Shown: piece by piece, positions 33,780-36,440 of the stretch
Layout: every line of letters starts with the position of its first letter
Numbering within the stretch: position 1 is the stretch's first letter
From: Bacteroidales bacterium
GTDB lineage: Bacteria > Bacteroidota > Bacteroidia > Bacteroidales > Paludibacteraceae
Reading direction: 5' to 3'
Assembly: GCA_022777485.1 (NCBI GenBank)
Contig: JALFGC010000020.1
Coordinates: 1-36,440, forward strand
DNA: 36,440 nt
Notes under the pieces: generated by a model
Told to the model about the DNA's origin: nothing
Seen by the model: the letters and a program-made list of their open reading frames with translations, nothing else
The model's database searches: none
Made by a program: the position numbers and the translations under genes

Positions 33780-34181
33780 ATGGCAAAAGTAACATGGCAA
33801 GACCCTGTCGCCTCCATCAAAGGCAAGTTAGGAGAGAAATCCCAAATCATCTTCCGTCAGAAAACCATCCGCGATGAGAGTGGACACATCTTGAAAGTGC
33901 TCCCGCAGGAGGCTTTCATCGTGGAGCACCCGCGCAATTGGGATAAGCACCCCGCCTCCGACGCCGAGAAGCAACGGATTAACCGCTGGCGAAAAGCCTG
34001 CCAACAGGCAAAGGCCATCCTTGCTGACGAAGAGCAGAAAGCATTGTGGCGCAAACGCTTCGAAGCCCAACTACAGCACCCCGACCCGCAAGCACCTATC
34101 AATCAGGCAACAAAAACTCAAAAGTCCTACACCAAATTCGACTGTTTCATTCGGGCAATCATCTTCCAAACTACCATGTAA
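33780..34181 (+). CDS. Small conserved protein of unknown function (paralogue of 12907..13314)
   Basis: IKGKLGEKSQIIFRQKTIRDE, PRNWDKHP, WRKRFEAQLQHPDPQAPIN, FIRAIIF aligned with first copy. Confidence 0.85.
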   Translation: MAKVTWQDPVASIKGKLGEKSQIIFRQKTIRDESGHILKVLPQEAFIVEHPRNWDKHPASDAEKQRINRWRKACQQAKAILADEEQKALWRKRFEAQLQHPDPQAPINQATKTQKSYTKFDCFIRAIIFQTTM

Positions 34182-34218
34182 ATCATCTGCGGACACATAC
34201 CACTAACCACTTCCACCT

Positions 34219-35682
34219 ATGCCAAACACACTGTTTTTCATCATCGGATTTGCTGCTGCATGCTTCGTAGCAGCGCTATTTTGTTGGCTACTAATGCGAA
34301 AGACGCAGCAGCAACACACTGCACAAATACAACAAATGCAGGAGAACGCCAACACAGAAAAGAACCTTCTTCGTGCACAATTGGAGTCGGAACACACCGC
34401 CCGTCTGACCCGTGCAGAAGGAGACCGAGACAACGCTTTGCAGCAACTGGAAGCGCTGAAACAAGCCCACGAGCAGCAACTCGCCACCATGCGCGAGGAC
34501 TTCCAACGCCAACTGGCTCAGGTCAAAGAAGACGCCAATAAGCAGACACAGCACCTGCTGCAAGAGAAAGACAAAGCCTTCGCCGACCAAGAGCAGCGAT
34601 TCAAAGAGACCACCGACAAACTCGTGGCGCAGATGAAAACCGCTACCGAGGAAATGCTCAAGCAGAGGCAAGAGGAATTAGGCAAAGCCAACACAGAGCA
34701 TGTCGGCAAACTGCTCACTCCCATCCAACAGGAGATGGAGAATGTGCGCAAACTCATGGCGGACACACGCTCTGCCAATGAGAAAAGCACTTCCTCCTTA
34801 GAGGGCGCACTCCGCGAAATGCAGAAGCAAACGCAGCAAATCAGCCAAGAAGCAACCAACCTCGCTGACGCGCTCAAGAACAGAGGCAAGGTGCATGGCG
34901 ACTGGGGCGAGCAAGTGCTTGCGGACATATTGAGCAACAGCGGGCTGCGCGAAGGAATTGAATACAACTGCCAAGAGAGTTTCAAGGGAGAAAAGGGCAA
35001 TGAACTCCGCCCCGATGTGGTGGTTACCTGCGCAGACGGCAAGCATATCATCATCGACTCGAAGGTCTCACTCACCGCATACACCGACGCACTCGGCGCT
35101 GAGAACGAAGAGGAGCGCAACGCAGCAGTACGCAGAAACTACGACTCGGTAAAGAAACATGTGAAAGAACTGGCAGACAAACAATACCCTAAGTTTGTGC
35201 CTGATTCGATGAACTATGTCTTGCTTTTCATCCCCAACGAGGGCGCCTATGTGATGGCGATGAACCACGACCACGCCATCGCGCAAGAAGCATTCCGCAT
35301 GGGGGTCATCATTGTAAACCCCACCAACCTCATGCTCACGCTCAACCTCGTAGTGCAAACTTGGCAGAACACACGGCAGGAAGACAACTGCAAGAAGATT
35401 CTGGAAGCCGCTAACGGTATGTACGATAAGGTCTTAGGCTTAGTGGACACCTGCAACACACTCGGCTCACAACTCGACACGGCACAAAGCACCTACCGCC
35501 GAGCCATGACGCAACTGAGCGAAGGAACCGGCAATGTGCTGCGCAGAGTGATGGGGCTCAAAGACATGGGTATCACCAGCACCAAACGCCTCCGCACCCG
35601 CAAAGCAGCCAACACCGACGCCCTGCCCGACACCACCACAGAGGCAACAAGCGATGCTTTGCCCGAAGCGGAAGAAAAGTAG
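34219..35682 (+). CDS. rmuC: DNA recombination protein RmuC
   Basis: N-terminal TM plus coiled coil; GDWGEQVLADILSNSGLREGIEY, LRPDVVVTCADGKHIIIDSKVSLTAY, LLFIPNEGAY. Confidence 0.93.
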   Translation: MPNTLFFIIGFAAACFVAALFCWLLMRKTQQQHTAQIQQMQENANTEKNLLRAQLESEHTARLTRAEGDRDNALQQLEALKQAHEQQLATMREDFQRQLAQVKEDANKQTQHLLQEKDKAFADQEQRFKETTDKLVAQMKTATEEMLKQRQEELGKANTEHVGKLLTPIQQEMENVRKLMADTRSANEKSTSSLEGALREMQKQTQQISQEATNLADALKNRGKVHGDWGEQVLADILSNSGLREGIEYNCQESFKGEKGNELRPDVVVTCADGKHIIIDSKVSLTAYTDALGAENEEERNAAVRRNYDSVKKHVKELADKQYPKFVPDSMNYVLLFIPNEGAYVMAMNHDHAIAQEAFRMGVIIVNPTNLMLTLNLVVQTWQNTRQEDNCKKILEAANGMYDKVLGLVDTCNTLGSQLDTAQSTYRRAMTQLSEGTGNVLRRVMGLKDMGITSTKRLRTRKAANTDALPDTTTEATSDALPEAEEK

Positions 35683-35713
35683 CAAAGCATATAGGTGTTC
35701 CAACCTGCAAAAT

Positions 35714-35741
35714 CGTAAATCGTAATTCGTAATTCGTAAAT
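35714..35741 (+). repeat. Heptamer tandem CGTAAAT/CGTAATT x4 upstream of start codon
   Basis: cgtaaat cgtaatt cgtaatt cgtaaat, then caacaag GTG(35749). Confidence 0.9.
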
Positions 35742-35748
35742 CAACAAG

Positions 35749-36039
35749 GTGTGCAGTCCCGAATATATTGACTTTGTGTGCCGACAGTTGGCGCCTTTGG
35801 GCGAGGTGCAAGCGCGCAAGATGATGGGCGATTACGTCATCTACGTGAATGGAAAATGCGTGCTCACCGCCTGCGACGAACTCTGCTTCATCCAAATTCA
35901 CCCGTCCATCGCGCCGATGATGCAAAACGCCGAGACAGGGGTTCCCTATCTCGGCGCCAAACCGCGCTACATCCTCGATATAGACCATGCCTCCGAGGCC
36001 TGCCGTGTCATTGCAACACTATGGGAGCATATCCCTTGA
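35749..36039 (+). CDS. TfoX N-terminal domain protein
   Basis: GTG start; VCRQLAPLGEVQARKMMGDYVIYVNGKCVLTACDELCFIQ. Confidence 0.8.
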   Translation: MCSPEYIDFVCRQLAPLGEVQARKMMGDYVIYVNGKCVLTACDELCFIQIHPSIAPMMQNAETGVPYLGAKPRYILDIDHASEACRVIATLWEHIP

Positions 36040-36040
36040 T

Positions 36041-36088
36041 GTATCATCGTATCATCGTATCAGCGTATCAGCGTGACAGCGTTTCATC
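36041..36088 (+). repeat. 8-bp tandem repeat GTATCATC/GTATCAGC x6
   Basis: gtatcatc gtatcatc gtatcagc gtatcagc gtgacagc gtttcatc. Confidence 0.9.
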
Positions 36089-36110
36089 TCATTACTCCAA
36101 TACCAAACTA

Positions 36111-36440
36111 TTAGACATCTCTCGCCATCCGCTTGTACAACTCGATGAGGGCTTTTTGACAGGCGCGGTCGGTGATTTGCTCGCGAAGTTTGCCGAGGTG
36201 GAAGCACTCAGCGAAAGTGCCTTCGGGCGTAGCCCAACCTATCCACACCGTACCAACAGGCTTCTCCTGTGTGCCACCATCAGGTCCTGCTATGCCGCTC
36301 GTAGCAATAGCAAAATCCGCGTGCATTAGCATCCGAACTCCGTTAGCCATTTGTTTTACCACCTCTTCGCTTACTGCACCGTGCGTCTTTAAGTCTTCGG
36401 CAGACACACCCAAGACTTGTTCTTTCACACGGTTGTCGTA
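36111..36440 (-). CDS. CinA family / nicotinamide-nucleotide amidohydrolase, truncated by window edge
   Basis: YDNRVKEQVLGVSAEDLKTHGAVSEEVVKQMANG, ATSGIAGPDGGTQEKPVGTVWIG; frame open past 36440. Confidence 0.9.
   Translation of the reverse strand, partial: YDNRVKEQVLGVSAEDLKTHGAVSEEVVKQMANGVRMLMHADFAIATSGIAGPDGGTQEKPVGTVWIGWATPEGTFAECFHLGKLREQITDRACQKALIELYKRMARDV

Overview
This looks like a chromosomal segment of a Bacteroidota (probably Bacteroidales) bacterium. The basis is the recurrent -33 TTG(C) / -7 TAnnTTTG promoters with a fixed 31-nt span, an Mpi-type serine invertase, and the gene content. Coding content in order: an AddA/RecB-like helicase-nuclease and AddB-like nuclease pair; a minus-strand cassette of TetR, acyl-CoA ligase, SDR, aldehyde dehydrogenase and hotdog thioesterase; a small conserved protein coupled to a DUF2520 protein; M20 dipeptidase; phosphoglycolate phosphatase; a cobalamin riboswitch with intrinsic terminator ahead of nrdD-nrdG (class III RNR); an AspT/YidE-type transporter; TrmN6-like methyltransferase; ArsG/CcdA-like membrane protein; XRE regulator; Lon; serine invertase; patatin; tRNA-Pro(TGG); DAG-kinase-like protein; glutamate dehydrogenase; orphan sensor kinase; a paralogue of the small conserved protein; RmuC; TfoX-N protein; and a truncated CinA. 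The most unusual signal is a dense, multi-family set of short repeats. Stop-free palindromic and heptameric elements are inserted in frame into the addAB-like genes. Heptamer or octamer tandem arrays abut several start codons and sit inside the B12 riboswitch leader. Three unrelated 11-bp tandem arrays lie in intergenic regions, and there are large nested inverted repeats. All family assignments are by motif and recall; no database search was possible.
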